Assembly: GCA_009731375.1 (NCBI GenBank)
Contig: BJOX01000348.1
Coordinates: 291,267 to 355,266, forward strand
DNA: 64,000 bases
Direction of reading: 5' to 3'
DNA from: Paulinella micropora
Taxonomy: Eukaryota; Cercozoa; Imbricatea; Euglyphida
The position numbers and the translations under genes are program-made. Below are positions 17,327-25,649 of the stretch, one piece after another; the first letter of the stretch is position 1; each line of letters opens with the position of its first letter. The notes under the pieces were generated by a model. That model ran no database searches and was not told the DNA's origin. It saw only the letters and a program-made list of their open reading frames with translations.

Positions 17327-19954
17327 ATGGACTCTGGCCGGGGAAACAAGCGCCGCCGGCTCGATGGCTCGACTGACTCTTTTGTGCTGCCGGGGGCCGG
17401 ACAGAACGGCGACGTCCTCGTCTCGGACGGCGACGGGGGCGTGAGATGGGCGAGTGACGGCGCGCCGGGCCTCAGCAGTCACTTAATAGACTACGCCAAC
17501 CCTCACCAAGTCACGGCCGCCCAGGTCGGAGCCCCTACTACTACCGCCTTCACCTCACACACGACGAACTACAACAACCCCCACCAAGTGTCGCTCGCGA
17601 ATCTCGTGAACTCGTCGACGCTCAAGCTGACGGGGGCGGGCGGCGACAGCACGCTTTCCGCTCCGACTACTGGTTCTTCTTCGCTCAGGCTGCCGACCGC
17701 TCTACCAAGCAGCACGTCACTAGTGACTATCGGCGCCAGTGGCCAGCTCAGTCACACACAGCAACCTACGACCGAAGTGACAGGACCAGTCTGGCCGACC
17801 GCCTACAATAGCTGGACAGTCGTTTCGGGCACCTTGGCGACCGCGAATTCGTGGACTCTGGCGGCTTCTTCCTCGAACGCCAACTCCGACTACTGGGTGG
17901 ACAAAGTTGTGCAGAACAACAACTTTTATTACTGGGCCTCTAATGGTGGGTATGTCAACGGTGTGGGCAGCCAGTGGATTAAGATATACAACCCGCGCAA
18001 GCACCGAATGTCCTCTATTAACATATGGGGTTCGCCTAACGGTAACACCTGGTCACCCAAACAAGTGTTGCTCCAGGGCTCTGATAACGACTCGACCTGG
18101 GTCGACCTAAACCGCTTTACTAGCCTAACTGGAGGCACTTACACACTGAACACGCTGACCCCTTCTGCTGGCAACAGCGCCTACAAGTACCACCGGCTTG
18201 TGGTCGAGCAGATCCAGGCCGTCGCAACTACCAGCTGCCAGATCGGCGGCCTTGTGCCGACGTTCGTGCCAGATTCTGCCCCGCTTACTCTCGCTGCCAG
18301 CACCGCGACCAACACTGGCTACCTGACCACGCTGACAATCAACGCCGACCCTCCCGCGGCGACGTCGCTGGTGTCGCTGACCCCGGCCGGGGCGCTGAGT
18401 GCTTCGTCACTAAAGACACTGGGTTCGCTGCCTGGCAGCACCTCGCTCGTGACAGTGGACTCGGGAGGCCAGCTAGCGACAGGGGCTGCCAGTTTGCTGT
18501 CACTCAGCGGGGCTGGAGGCACCAGCACACTCGCCGCCCCGGCTTCTGGCTCCTCTGCACTCCAGCTACCGACCGCCCTGCCTGGTAGCACTGCGTTAGT
18601 GACCCTTGATTCCAGCGGCCAGCTAGCGACAGGGGCGGCCAGCTCGTTATTCACCCAGTTAGCCTCCGCGCCGGCCCAGACTGCCGTTCTGAGCCTGACT
18701 TCTGCGGGGCAGATGGTGCCCCAGAGCACTTCCACCACGGTCGTGACTTCTGGCTCGGTGGCGCTGCCGACCTGGACTTCCATGTCGGCCTATACGCCTA
18801 CCACGGACCCTAACTGGGTGCTCAGCCACTCTTCCGCACAAGCAGGCCAGGAGAGCTACAGAGTTTTCGATGGTGTCGCTGCCAATGGCTGGACTAGCCT
18901 CGGCAACTACAACTCGGACGGGAGTATCAACACAACCAACAACGCCGTTACCAACGTAGGCGGCAGCAACGTGTACGGCGAGTACTTTACGCTCCAGCAC
19001 CAGCGGCGCCGGTACAGGATCACGAGCTTCGCGTTGACCAACGGAGTTACTCTCAGTACCTCAACCAAAAGCTTCACGTTGGCGGGGTCGGACAATGGCA
19101 GTACCTGGACACTGGTCTGGTCCGGTAACTTCTCTTTTACCACGACGTCACAGACCCTGAACTCGAGCGCGCCCGCGTCGACCGCGTTCTATTACTACCA
19201 CCGGTTTATTGTCACTTCGGTACATTCGAGTGCCGCGTCCGTCGTGGGGACCTTTGCGCCCGTCGTTGAGTCCGAGGGCGTGTCGGCCACTGCCACTGGC
19301 CTCACGGGCGTGGATTCGATCGTGTGCGGCAAAAACACGCTGAAGCTGCCAACCGCGCTGCCCTCCGCCGGCACGGACCGCGTGGTGCAGATCAACGACC
19401 TCGGCGAGTTCGAGCTGGGCACGTGGGACCGTGGCCACTGGCTGACGAGTGACACGGCCGTCTCTGTTAATAGCGGAGCTGGCAGGAAGATCCCGGTCGA
19501 TGGCGTAGTGAGGCTGGCGCCCGTGTACGGCAACATCACCGTAAGCCATGCCAACGGCTTCACGACCTGGCAGAACACGTCCGGTATGCCCAGGAAATGG
19601 CTGATCACTGCCTCGTTCAAGTTTATTACTTCGGCAGCGGCTACCAACAACCCGCCGACCAGTGGCGCCTATTACGATGTCTGGGTCGAAAGGAATGCAG
19701 TGAGACCCGCCTCAAGCACCGGCGTACAGCAGGCAGAAGCCAATTTTCAGGCGACAACTACCGCCCATGGGCTCTATGGCAACGGGCGGTTCGCTTCGCC
19801 CAGCCTGTCGGGCATCATGGAAGTGGCGGCAAATGAGTATATCTGGTTCGAAGCCTTTGGCGACACGCAAGGCGGTGTCACGTGGAGCCTTGTCGTCGGC
19901 GGTTCAACTGTTTATTCAAGAGGCAGAGTGTCTATTACGGAGATCCCGGGCTAA
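17327..19954 (+). CDS. Fibre-like virion surface protein with discoidin-type domains
   Basis: The protein has 875 residues. It starts with GNKRRRLDG and two copies of a phage-tail-fibre motif (NPHQVTAAQVGAPT and NPHQVSLANLV). Two domains with the W...GSxNxSTW...YHRLVV pattern of F5/8 type C (discoidin) modules follow at about residues 150-315 and 480-645, recognisable by GSDNDSTWVDL and GSDNGSTWTLVW. Between them are repeats built on LSGAGGTSTL...LPTALPGSTALVTLDSSGQL-like text. The last ~170 residues are beta-rich and may form a trimeric C1q/TNF-like head. This is the layout of a trimeric receptor-binding fibre; a carbohydrate ligand is likely but unproven. The codons are GC-rich like the other virion genes. 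Confidence 0.8.
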   Translation: MDSGRGNKRRRLDGSTDSFVLPGAGQNGDVLVSDGDGGVRWASDGAPGLSSHLIDYANPHQVTAAQVGAPTTTAFTSHTTNYNNPHQVSLANLVNSSTLKLTGAGGDSTLSAPTTGSSSLRLPTALPSSTSLVTIGASGQLSHTQQPTTEVTGPVWPTAYNSWTVVSGTLATANSWTLAASSSNANSDYWVDKVVQNNNFYYWASNGGYVNGVGSQWIKIYNPRKHRMSSINIWGSPNGNTWSPKQVLLQGSDNDSTWVDLNRFTSLTGGTYTLNTLTPSAGNSAYKYHRLVVEQIQAVATTSCQIGGLVPTFVPDSAPLTLAASTATNTGYLTTLTINADPPAATSLVSLTPAGALSASSLKTLGSLPGSTSLVTVDSGGQLATGAASLLSLSGAGGTSTLAAPASGSSALQLPTALPGSTALVTLDSSGQLATGAASSLFTQLASAPAQTAVLSLTSAGQMVPQSTSTTVVTSGSVALPTWTSMSAYTPTTDPNWVLSHSSAQAGQESYRVFDGVAANGWTSLGNYNSDGSINTTNNAVTNVGGSNVYGEYFTLQHQRRRYRITSFALTNGVTLSTSTKSFTLAGSDNGSTWTLVWSGNFSFTTTSQTLNSSAPASTAFYYYHRFIVTSVHSSAASVVGTFAPVVESEGVSATATGLTGVDSIVCGKNTLKLPTALPSAGTDRVVQINDLGEFELGTWDRGHWLTSDTAVSVNSGAGRKIPVDGVVRLAPVYGNITVSHANGFTTWQNTSGMPRKWLITASFKFITSAAATNNPPTSGAYYDVWVERNAVRPASSTGVQQAEANFQATTTAHGLYGNGRFASPSLSGIMEVAANEYIWFEAFGDTQGGVTWSLVVGGSTVYSRGRVSITEIPG

Positions 19955-20000
19955 TTTTTTTTTCTTTCGAGTCTGTATTTTTTAATTAAAAAAGGACGCG

Positions 20001-20273
20001 TTGCGACAAGCACTAGCGGAGAACGAGAACGAGCTGGCCACGTGCCTAGCCCGCCGCCGGATCCTGGCCGTAGAACGGGAGAAGTTACAGCTGCAGATCG
20101 CACTCTGTGAAAAGGTCTGTGGTTGTAGGGAGACGCGCCTGCAGATCAAGCAATTGATCCAGCAAGAAGAGGAAGCAGAGGCGGCCGCCGAGTCTGCCGC
20201 CCACGCGGCCGTCGAGGCCGAAATGGCACTAGAAGAGACGGTCGTAGAGATGCCTGACACCATCAATGGCTAG
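20001..20273 (+). CDS. Small coiled-coil protein without an ATG
   Basis: The frame encodes about 90 residues of strongly helical, glutamate/alanine/arginine-rich sequence (LARRRILAVEREKLQLQIAL, then an EEAEAAAESAAHAAVEAE run). No in-frame ATG lies upstream; the first usable codon is TTG at 20001 and the first ATG is near the end. It begins 46 bases after the fibre stop, beyond a TTTAATTAAA motif, and its last bases overlap the 3' end of the RNR small subunit. It may be real with a non-AUG or spliced start, or an antisense-side artefact; a minus-strand frame over the same bases is low-complexity and less convincing. Confidence 0.4.
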   Translation: MRQALAENENELATCLARRRILAVEREKLQLQIALCEKVCGCRETRLQIKQLIQQEEEAEAAAESAAHAAVEAEMALEETVVEMPDTING

Positions 20274-21247
20274 AAGTCCTGGTCTAGGCCCCATTCCGGC
20301 TCCTTGGCCGGCGCCCGCGCGTACTCGCTCACTCTTTTCTCGAAAAAGTTAGTCTTGCCTACCACGCCTAGCTGCTCCATGAAGGGCAGAGGGCATTTGG
20401 CCACTCCGTACAGCTTTTCGCTCAGGCCCAAGTTCTGCAGCAGGCCGTCGGCCACGAACTCAACGTACCGTTCCATCAGCGTGGCGTTCAGGCCCAGCAA
20501 GGCCACCGGCAGCGACTCGCTGATGAACCTCCGCTCGACCTCGACACAGCCGGCCACGATCTGGAAAATGCGCGACATCTGCAGCTTGTTCGACACGTGG
20601 TGCTTGTACAAGTGGCACGCGAACAGGCCGTGCTGTGTCTCGTCCCGCGCAATAAACTCGTTGCTGGTGCACAGGCCCTGCAGCAGGCCCGGGTGCTTTT
20701 GTTTCAGCCAAAAGATGGAGGCGAAAGAAGAGGCGAACTGGACAAGTTCCACACAAGCGAACGCCACCAGCCGCTCGGCAAACGAAGACCGGGCCGGGCT
20801 GAGCCACTGCAGCGCCCACTTGGCTTTTTGTGCGACGGTCGGGACCTGCGTGATCGCATTGAACAACTTGTCTTTTTCTTGCTGGTCGCTGATGATCGTA
20901 TCGATCAACAGGCTGTAGGTCCGCGAGTGTTCGGCCTCATTAAAGATCTGGTAAGAATAAAAAAGTCTCGCTTCGGAATATTGCACTTCGGCCAAAAAAT
21001 TGGCGGCCAGGTTTTCTTGAATGATGCCGTCGCTCGAGGCGAAAAAGCCCAGCACCATCTTAATAAAATGCTGCTCGTCCGCGCTCAATTTCTTGAAATC
21101 GGCCTGTTCCCGGCTCAGATCAAGCTCGTCTGCCGTCCAGAACGAGCGCAGGGAAGCTTCATAGAATGAATACAGGTCCGGACGCCTGATGGGAAAGAGA
21201 CAAAACCGCGATTCTTCCGGCACGAGCAGTTTTTCTTCAGTGTCCAT
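20270..21247 (-). CDS. Ribonucleotide reductase small subunit (class I R2)
   Basis: The 325-residue protein matches eukaryotic/viral class I R2 throughout. The diiron ligands are all present: D73 (SSDGIIQENL), E104 and H107 (NEAEHSRTY), E167 (ACVELVQF), E203 and H206 (RDETQHGLF). The radical tyrosine is Y111, four residues after H107. FASIFWLKQ and GKTNFFEKRVSEY are family signatures, and the C-terminus WGLDQDF matches the tail by which R2 docks on R1. With the large subunit at 42249-44513 it should make dNTPs for viral replication. Length is normal for the family, and nothing suggests inactivation. ATG 21247 fits the family N-terminus. Confidence 0.97.
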   Translation of the reverse strand: MDTEEKLLVPEESRFCLFPIRRPDLYSFYEASLRSFWTADELDLSREQADFKKLSADEQHFIKMVLGFFASSDGIIQENLAANFLAEVQYSEARLFYSYQIFNEAEHSRTYSLLIDTIISDQQEKDKLFNAITQVPTVAQKAKWALQWLSPARSSFAERLVAFACVELVQFASSFASIFWLKQKHPGLLQGLCTSNEFIARDETQHGLFACHLYKHHVSNKLQMSRIFQIVAGCVEVERRFISESLPVALLGLNATLMERYVEFVADGLLQNLGLSEKLYGVAKCPLPFMEQLGVVGKTNFFEKRVSEYARAPAKEPEWGLDQDF

Positions 21248-21359
21248 AATTCGTTCAGCTGCCGGTTGTCCAGCTTCAGCAAGGCCATTCCTCTTTTAAT
21301 AGTAAAGGAAAAGAGGATATATTTTTTTCTTATGGCGCAAACAAAACAAAGAACGAATC

Positions 21360-21707
21360 ATGTTGCAAAGACGTAAGACCGAACAACGGCTGATGCCCTC
21401 GTCGCCAGAGTCCATCACTGTAACCTCGCACGAGCTCGCACTCGAGCTCAAGCGGACATACAGCGATTTCAGCTGGCAGTCAGTGCCGCAGCTCATTGTT
21501 CACGGGGTCAAGTACCTTGCTCTCTATACTAACCATACGGGCGAGGAGAAGAAGCAGATCCTCGTTTCCGTGCTCGTGGACTTGTGTCCTGACGACAACG
21601 TGGACAAGCTGATTCCGCCAGTGGTCGATGTCATCTGGGAGCTCGTGAAGGCCGCCCTCGCTACCAACTGCTGCGAGCTGTGTCCCAAGGTCTGCACCAT
21701 CAGCTAA
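21360..21707 (+). CDS. Hypothetical small helical protein
   Basis: A 115-residue protein with a basic N-terminus, a core rich in aliphatic residues (HTGEEKKQILVSVLVDLCP and VDVIWELVKAALA) and four clustered cysteines at the end (CCELCPKVC). Similar small proteins with a GEEKK-plus-hydrophobic-helix pattern occur in large algal viruses as I recall them, but I cannot name a family. A 14-codon upstream ORF starts at an ATG at 21332 in another frame. The stop overlaps the end of the convergent SLATT-like gene by four bases. Confidence 0.65.
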   Translation: MLQRRKTEQRLMPSSPESITVTSHELALELKRTYSDFSWQSVPQLIVHGVKYLALYTNHTGEEKKQILVSVLVDLCPDDNVDKLIPPVVDVIWELVKAALATNCCELCPKVCTIS

Positions 21708-22378
21708 GTAGGCATCGGGATCAGGTGCCTGCCCAGCGTCACGGGCGTGCTCTGGTGGATCCTGACCGGGTCGCCGCTCGTGACCATCTGCGCGCGCGCT
21801 TTGGCCAGCTTCTCGCGGTCCAGGCGGTGCGCCCACAGCACCACGCCCGGTATAACCTGCTCGTTCGAACGCACTTTCTCCAGGGCCATGGTAATCTTGA
21901 CCAGCAGCACGTCCGCCGCTAATCTAAAGCGCCTCTTCTTGGCCATTTCTACGGACAGTTCATTCTTAACCATCTCAAAGAGGATCTCGCAGGAGAAGTG
22001 GCGCTCTGCTTTCTGCCCAAAGTTGAAAAAGCTGTTGGTGCCAGAGACGATGGCTACTACGATCAGGCAGGTCACGCTGACCCAGTCGTAGCCCGCCCGG
22101 CCCGCTTCACACGCCTTGAAGCCGAAATTTCCTACAATAACGGAACAAATCGCCGGCACGATCGTAGACAGCAAGCCAAACAACAGAAAACGGTTGTAGT
22201 AGTAGTAGCCGGCCGAGTTGTTGAGGCGCGCGTGCAGGGCACACTCGTCCACCACGCTGGCAAAATATTGCTCGTGCCTCGAAGACCACTTCTCTTCCTC
22301 TCGCTTGACGTCGCTGTCGTCCGAGTCATGATTATCGCTCGACCGCGCTCGGATAGCCAGGATTTTATCCTCGTCCAT
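21704..22378 (-). CDS. SLATT-like two-transmembrane protein
   Basis: Starting at ATG 22378 the protein has 224 residues. After an acidic cytosolic N-terminus comes NSAGYYYYNRFLLFGLLSTI, a first TM segment, a short loop, a second TM segment (VSVTCLIVVAIVSGTNSFF), then FGQKAERHFSCEILFEMVKN and a soluble helical tail. The tyrosine-rich lead-in, two TM helices and F..AERH..C...L helix follow the SLATT fold (SMODS/SLOG-associated 2TM effector). Bacterial SLATT proteins are thought to be pore-forming immune effectors, and viral homologues are known in giant viruses. Its role here is unknown: membrane remodelling, superinfection exclusion or lysis are options. The longer frame to 22492 lacks an ATG. 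Confidence 0.6.
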   Translation of the reverse strand: MDEDKILAIRARSSDNHDSDDSDVKREEEKWSSRHEQYFASVVDECALHARLNNSAGYYYYNRFLLFGLLSTIVPAICSVIVGNFGFKACEAGRAGYDWVSVTCLIVVAIVSGTNSFFNFGQKAERHFSCEILFEMVKNELSVEMAKKRRFRLAADVLLVKITMALEKVRSNEQVIPGVVLWAHRLDREKLAKARAQMVTSGDPVRIHQSTPVTLGRHLIPMPT

Positions 22379-22448
22379 CTTTACTTTTGTGGATGGGAAA
22401 CTGCAAGATTTAAAAAAATGTGCGACTGCTGGGCCGGCGGCCACTCGA

Positions 22449-23279
22449 TCAACAGCCAGCCTTTGACAACAGCATCTCCCAGTCCGCCCCATTCAAGTCC
22501 ACCTTGTCCCTGGTGTCAGGGTTACACACCTGCAGGTGCAAGTACTTCGTCAGCGTCGGAAACACCACGTACTGGTCGTGCCGGTCCTGTGCCGACGACT
22601 GGTAGCCACCCGAACTCGCGAGGAAAGGAATGATCAGGCTGCCCGACTGCACTTTCGTGCCGCGCGAGACCGCGCCCGTCAGCGACACCTCCTCGTAGTT
22701 GCCGCCCGTCGAATAGGCCAGGCTTGAGCATTCCTTGATCTTGATGCCTAGCGAAGTCGGCAGGCCCAGCGCCACGACCTGTGGCAAGACGGTGGCCTGG
22801 CCCGGTGTCAGCGTAAAGAGCTCGTTCTGGGCCGAAGTCGGGAAGCCTAGCACTGCGTGCGCACTGTCCTCGCCGCTCTTGCTGTAGATCTTGAACTCTG
22901 CTCCACCAGACAGCGTGAACTGCAGCTTGAGCTTGGTGTCGAGATAAACCACCCCGATCGTCTGCCCTACTTGTACAAAGCCCTCGTTGATTAAAAGCGA
23001 TTGCAGCGTGTCGGCCAAAGTTTCGCCCGTATAATTTTGCGACGGGATCGTGATCGTCACATCGCCCGTGGCCGTGGAGTTTAAGTAGAGCTTGTTGTTC
23101 TTGGAGTTGATGTTGTACGTCGCGTTCGGGATCGTGGCCCAGATTAACTTGTATTTCCCTTGGATCGCTTCCGACAGCGACAGCCGGAACTCGGCCGAAT
23201 CGCCCGAGCCTTGCACCCGGTCGCGGTCCTTCGATCGGACCAGGATGTTCATCTCCGAAATGTTGCGCAGGCCGCTCAT
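22449..23279 (-). CDS. Minor capsid protein, penton-like single jelly roll
   Basis: The 276-residue protein opens with MNILVRSKDRDRV, then AEFRLSLSEAIQGKYKLIWA, IPNATYNIN and IPSQNYTGETLADTLQSLL. This is the pattern of the penton (minor capsid) protein in polinton-like viruses, adintoviruses and virophages: an N-terminal arm, an F.v.L strand pair and an IPnt.YNI strand, followed by a Y-[TS] plus L..L..LL helix. Single jelly-roll pentamers close the capsid vertices. It lies divergently from another virion protein at 23344 and in the same block as the major capsid gene. No catalytic residues are expected. ATG 23279 fits. Confidence 0.8.
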   Translation of the reverse strand: MSGLRNISEMNILVRSKDRDRVQGSGDSAEFRLSLSEAIQGKYKLIWATIPNATYNINSKNNKLYLNSTATGDVTITIPSQNYTGETLADTLQSLLINEGFVQVGQTIGVVYLDTKLKLQFTLSGGAEFKIYSKSGEDSAHAVLGFPTSAQNELFTLTPGQATVLPQVVALGLPTSLGIKIKECSSLAYSTGGNYEEVSLTGAVSRGTKVQSGSLIIPFLASSGGYQSSAQDRHDQYVVFPTLTKYLHLQVCNPDTRDKVDLNGADWEMLLSKAGC

Positions 23280-23343
23280 TTCGGGAATTTAACAAAAATT
23301 AAATGTTGTCTCACTAGTGTAGTGCAAGAGGAAAAAAATCGAG

Positions 23344-24525
23344 ATGCTGACGCTCAGCGGCAACAAGCGCCTGCGCCTGGAGGATGTGGTCGAAACGAAA
23401 CCGCTGCCTAGCATGGTCACTGCTTTTGGCGAACACAAGGTCGCGGAGTCTACCCCGCTAGTGCAGGAGACTTTCCCTTACACCGGCACCCTGAACTCGC
23501 GCAAGTTCGCGACCTCTGGCTCCGTGACCACCGCCGCCGGCCTGTTGTCGCTCAGCGGCGCCGCACAGGCCGAGACGCTCAGGCGCTGCAAGTACCGTGC
23601 GGGGCAAGGGCTCGTCTGCCGCTTCACGGCGCTGTTCCCCGCCACGCCCAACGTGGCTAATTCGGCCATGGCTGGCTTAGGAGACGACAACAACGGCTTC
23701 TTCTATGTCCAGGACCAGACCCGAACTAATAGGCTACGGATCTTGCACCGCAACGCGACTGTCGACACTTACATCGACCAGAAAGACTGGAACCTGAACA
23801 ACTGCCTGGGCGGCGACGACGTCATGGACCGCAAGGACTGGGCCAAGGGCAACATCTTTCAGATCCAGATGCAGTACCTAGGGTTTGGGGCCGTCACGTT
23901 CTCGGTCGAGAGGCAGTCGGACGGGGTGCTTGTCCCGGTGCACCGAATCCAGTACGCGGGCGCCAACACGACGCCTTCGCTCAGCAACGCCAGCTTGCCG
24001 TTCAGGCTCAAGACCACCGGCGCGGGAGGCCTGGTGCGCACTGCCAGTGTCGGCGTCCTGGTCGAAGGCCCCGTGAGGCAGCTGGGCCTCAGCTTTGCGC
24101 GCACGAACGTGCAGACCATCGGTACGACCGAAAGTAACGTGCTGGTGATCCGCAACAAGAGCTTGATCGGCGCCCTCCCCAACAACGACCTGCTGTTCCC
24201 GACCCTGCTGACCGCCACGGCCGTCTCTGGCACCAAGCCCGTGATCCTGCGAGTGCTCACGCAAGCCACGTTCGGCAGCGCGCCGACCTACGCGAACCAC
24301 GACGCGGCCTCCAACACTGAGTACTCCACGTCCCTAGTCACGGTGTCTGGTGGCAATGCGGTGGCCGCGTGCGTCGTGTCAAACACAGGCTCGGCGTCGG
24401 CTAGCCTCGACCTAAGCAGGCTCAACATCGCCGTCGGGCCGGGAGAAGTGCTCTGCATTGCGGCCAGCACTACTTCCGGCACCGCAGACGTGCATCTGAG
24501 CTTGTCTTGGTATGAGGACGTGTGA
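23344..24525 (+). CDS. Putative virion structural protein
   Basis: A 393-residue protein beginning MLTLSGNKRLRLED, an NLS-like start shared with the fibre. The core contains GLGDDNNGFFYVQDQTRTNR, a QKDWNLNNC segment, DWAKGNIFQIQMQYLGFGAV and RIQYAGANTTPSL. I recall this order (GlGD..nGff..., q..wN.d, ...nifqI.yqwlGfG, yaN...p.l.n) from a beta-sandwich domain in phage and algal-virus structural or tail-associated proteins, but cannot name the family. The C-terminal ~100 residues look like an independent beta domain. It is divergent from the penton gene and just upstream of the resolvase. A virion surface role is likely. Confidence 0.6.
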   Translation: MLTLSGNKRLRLEDVVETKPLPSMVTAFGEHKVAESTPLVQETFPYTGTLNSRKFATSGSVTTAAGLLSLSGAAQAETLRRCKYRAGQGLVCRFTALFPATPNVANSAMAGLGDDNNGFFYVQDQTRTNRLRILHRNATVDTYIDQKDWNLNNCLGGDDVMDRKDWAKGNIFQIQMQYLGFGAVTFSVERQSDGVLVPVHRIQYAGANTTPSLSNASLPFRLKTTGAGGLVRTASVGVLVEGPVRQLGLSFARTNVQTIGTTESNVLVIRNKSLIGALPNNDLLFPTLLTATAVSGTKPVILRVLTQATFGSAPTYANHDAASNTEYSTSLVTVSGGNAVAACVVSNTGSASASLDLSRLNIAVGPGEVLCIAASTTSGTADVHLSLSWYEDV

Positions 24526-24575
24526 AAAAAAAAAAGTTCGTCTTGTAATTAAAACAAAGGGGGGGAGGGAAGAAA

Positions 24576-25238
24576 ATGAAAAAAGTCGTGTCAATCGACC
24601 CGGGGCTGAGAAATCTTGGAGTGGTAGTGCTCGAGAAAAACAACAGCACCAACGCCATCGCAGTCACTTATGCCAGCGTGCTGAGCATCGCCAGACAGGA
24701 CGACACTGACAGCTTCAAGACCAAGTCCCTGTCGGCGTGCCTGCACGCCATCGAGGAAGTGCACAACGCCGATGTGTGCGTGGTCGAGGACCAAAACTTT
24801 GGGAGGGCGAACACAAACCCCGACAACCTCTTGATTCAAGCGGCAGCCGGCGCAACGATGCTGGCACTCGGCGCCAAGGAGCTACTCTACTATCAGAGCT
24901 CGTTCAAGTTCAGCTGCTTTTTCTCGCTTACTCCGACTATGTCCGGTCGAGTTAAAGGGAAATACAAAGTTCAGTCAGACTCTAAAGTATTGGCACAAAA
25001 CCTCGTAGAAAGTTTCAATGTAACTGGCGAGACTAGATGCCTCACAGAGTCAGATCACTTGAGTGACGCCTTTGGTCTTGCCTTCTGTGCGCTGGTCAGA
25101 GGGACCGCACGAGGGCAGGGCGGCCAGCAGGCAGTGCGTCGCTCTGAGCCTGTGCTGATCCCTGTGCCGGTTGGGCTGCAGACGCGGAAGAAGCAGGAGC
25201 AGGAGCAGCCGCCTTGTGTTGGTTCCATTTCGAGCTGA
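24576..25238 (+). CDS. RuvC-like Holliday junction resolvase
   Basis: The 220-residue protein starts MKKVVSIDPGLRNLGV, giving catalytic D8. E71 lies in VCVVEDQNFG, and D160 and D164 in ESDHLSDAFGLAF, so the four-acid RNase H-fold active site is complete and correctly spaced. RuvC-like resolvases are core genes of poxviruses, nucleocytoviruses and many polinton-like viruses, where they cut branched replication intermediates before packaging. The last ~40 residues are low-complexity and overlap, convergently, the HMG-like gene (25096-25401) by about 140 bases. ATG 24576 directly precedes the conserved strand. Confidence 0.9.
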   Translation: MKKVVSIDPGLRNLGVVVLEKNNSTNAIAVTYASVLSIARQDDTDSFKTKSLSACLHAIEEVHNADVCVVEDQNFGRANTNPDNLLIQAAAGATMLALGAKELLYYQSSFKFSCFFSLTPTMSGRVKGKYKVQSDSKVLAQNLVESFNVTGETRCLTESDHLSDAFGLAFCALVRGTARGQGGQQAVRRSEPVLIPVPVGLQTRKKQEQEQPPCVGSISS

Positions 25239-25401
25239 TGTACGCCATGCGTTCTTTATGAGCCATCGCCTTGACTTCGGGCGTGGCCATCTGCTCCTTG
25301 AAAAAGGTGTTGTACGCGGACGGCGCGCGGGGCTTGCGCTCGGGCTTGGCGGGAGCAGCAGCGGCGGTAGCTTGTCCACAAGTCGTGCAGTTGGAAGACA
25401 T
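25096..25401 (-). CDS. HMG-box/YABBY-like small DNA-binding protein
   Basis: A 101-residue protein: N-terminal CTTCG, an alanine/lysine linker, then RKPRAPSAYNTFFKEQMATP and EVKAMAHKERMAYISSKWNQ, the short HMG-box/YABBY-type helix pair (P.ayn.F.k......v......a...i...W). Similar proteins occur in nucleocytoviruses and polinton-like viruses and are thought to bind or bend viral DNA. The tail is alanine/proline/serine-rich and overlaps the end of the resolvase on the other strand, so that tail may be weakly constrained. An A-tract plus AATCTTCTTG motif lies about 38 bases upstream. Confidence 0.75.
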   Translation of the reverse strand: MSSNCTTCGQATAAAAPAKPERKPRAPSAYNTFFKEQMATPEVKAMAHKERMAYISSKWNQHKAAAPAPASSASAAQPAQGSAQAQSDALPAGRPALVRSL

Positions 25402-25438
25402 CTTTAGTTTGCTCTTGTCCTTTGTTATAATAGGGCAT

Positions 25439-25458
25439 CAAGAAGATTCTTTTTTTCC
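25439..25458 (-). promoter_or_regulatory. A-tract/AATCTTC late-type promoter motif
   Basis: Read on the minus strand: AAAAAAAGAATCTTCTTG, 38 bases before ATG 25401. The same motif class recurs before 27461, 28446, 29682 and 38962. It overlaps the 3' side of the 42-residue membrane protein gene, as expected in a compact genome. Confidence 0.5.
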
Positions 25459-25473
25459 CTCTGATTAAAAACC

Positions 25474-25602
25474 TTAAACGTCTGGGACGGCCGGTGCCAC
25501 CACTCTCTCGTCCGGACACCTCACTGGAAAGTACAGGATAATAACACACCCGGCCACCCCGATCACTAAGACGGCGATGATTGCCACCACGAACAGGTCC
25601 AT
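25474..25602 (-). CDS. 42-residue single-pass membrane protein
   Basis: An ATG at 25602 opens a 42-codon frame ending at TAA (25476-25474). It reads MDLFVVAIIAVLVIGVAGCV and goes on to a charged, proline-containing tail (VRCPDERVV). The first ~23 residues are one clear TM helix. The frame fills the space between the HMG-like gene and the major capsid gene on the same strand. Small TM proteins of this sort are common virion membrane or lysis components; which applies here is unknown. Confidence 0.65.
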   Translation of the reverse strand: MDLFVVAIIAVLVIGVAGCVIILYFPVRCPDERVVAPAVPDV

Positions 25603-25649
25603 TTTCACTCACGCTCTTTAATTTAAATACATAAAGTCTAAGAATTTTT

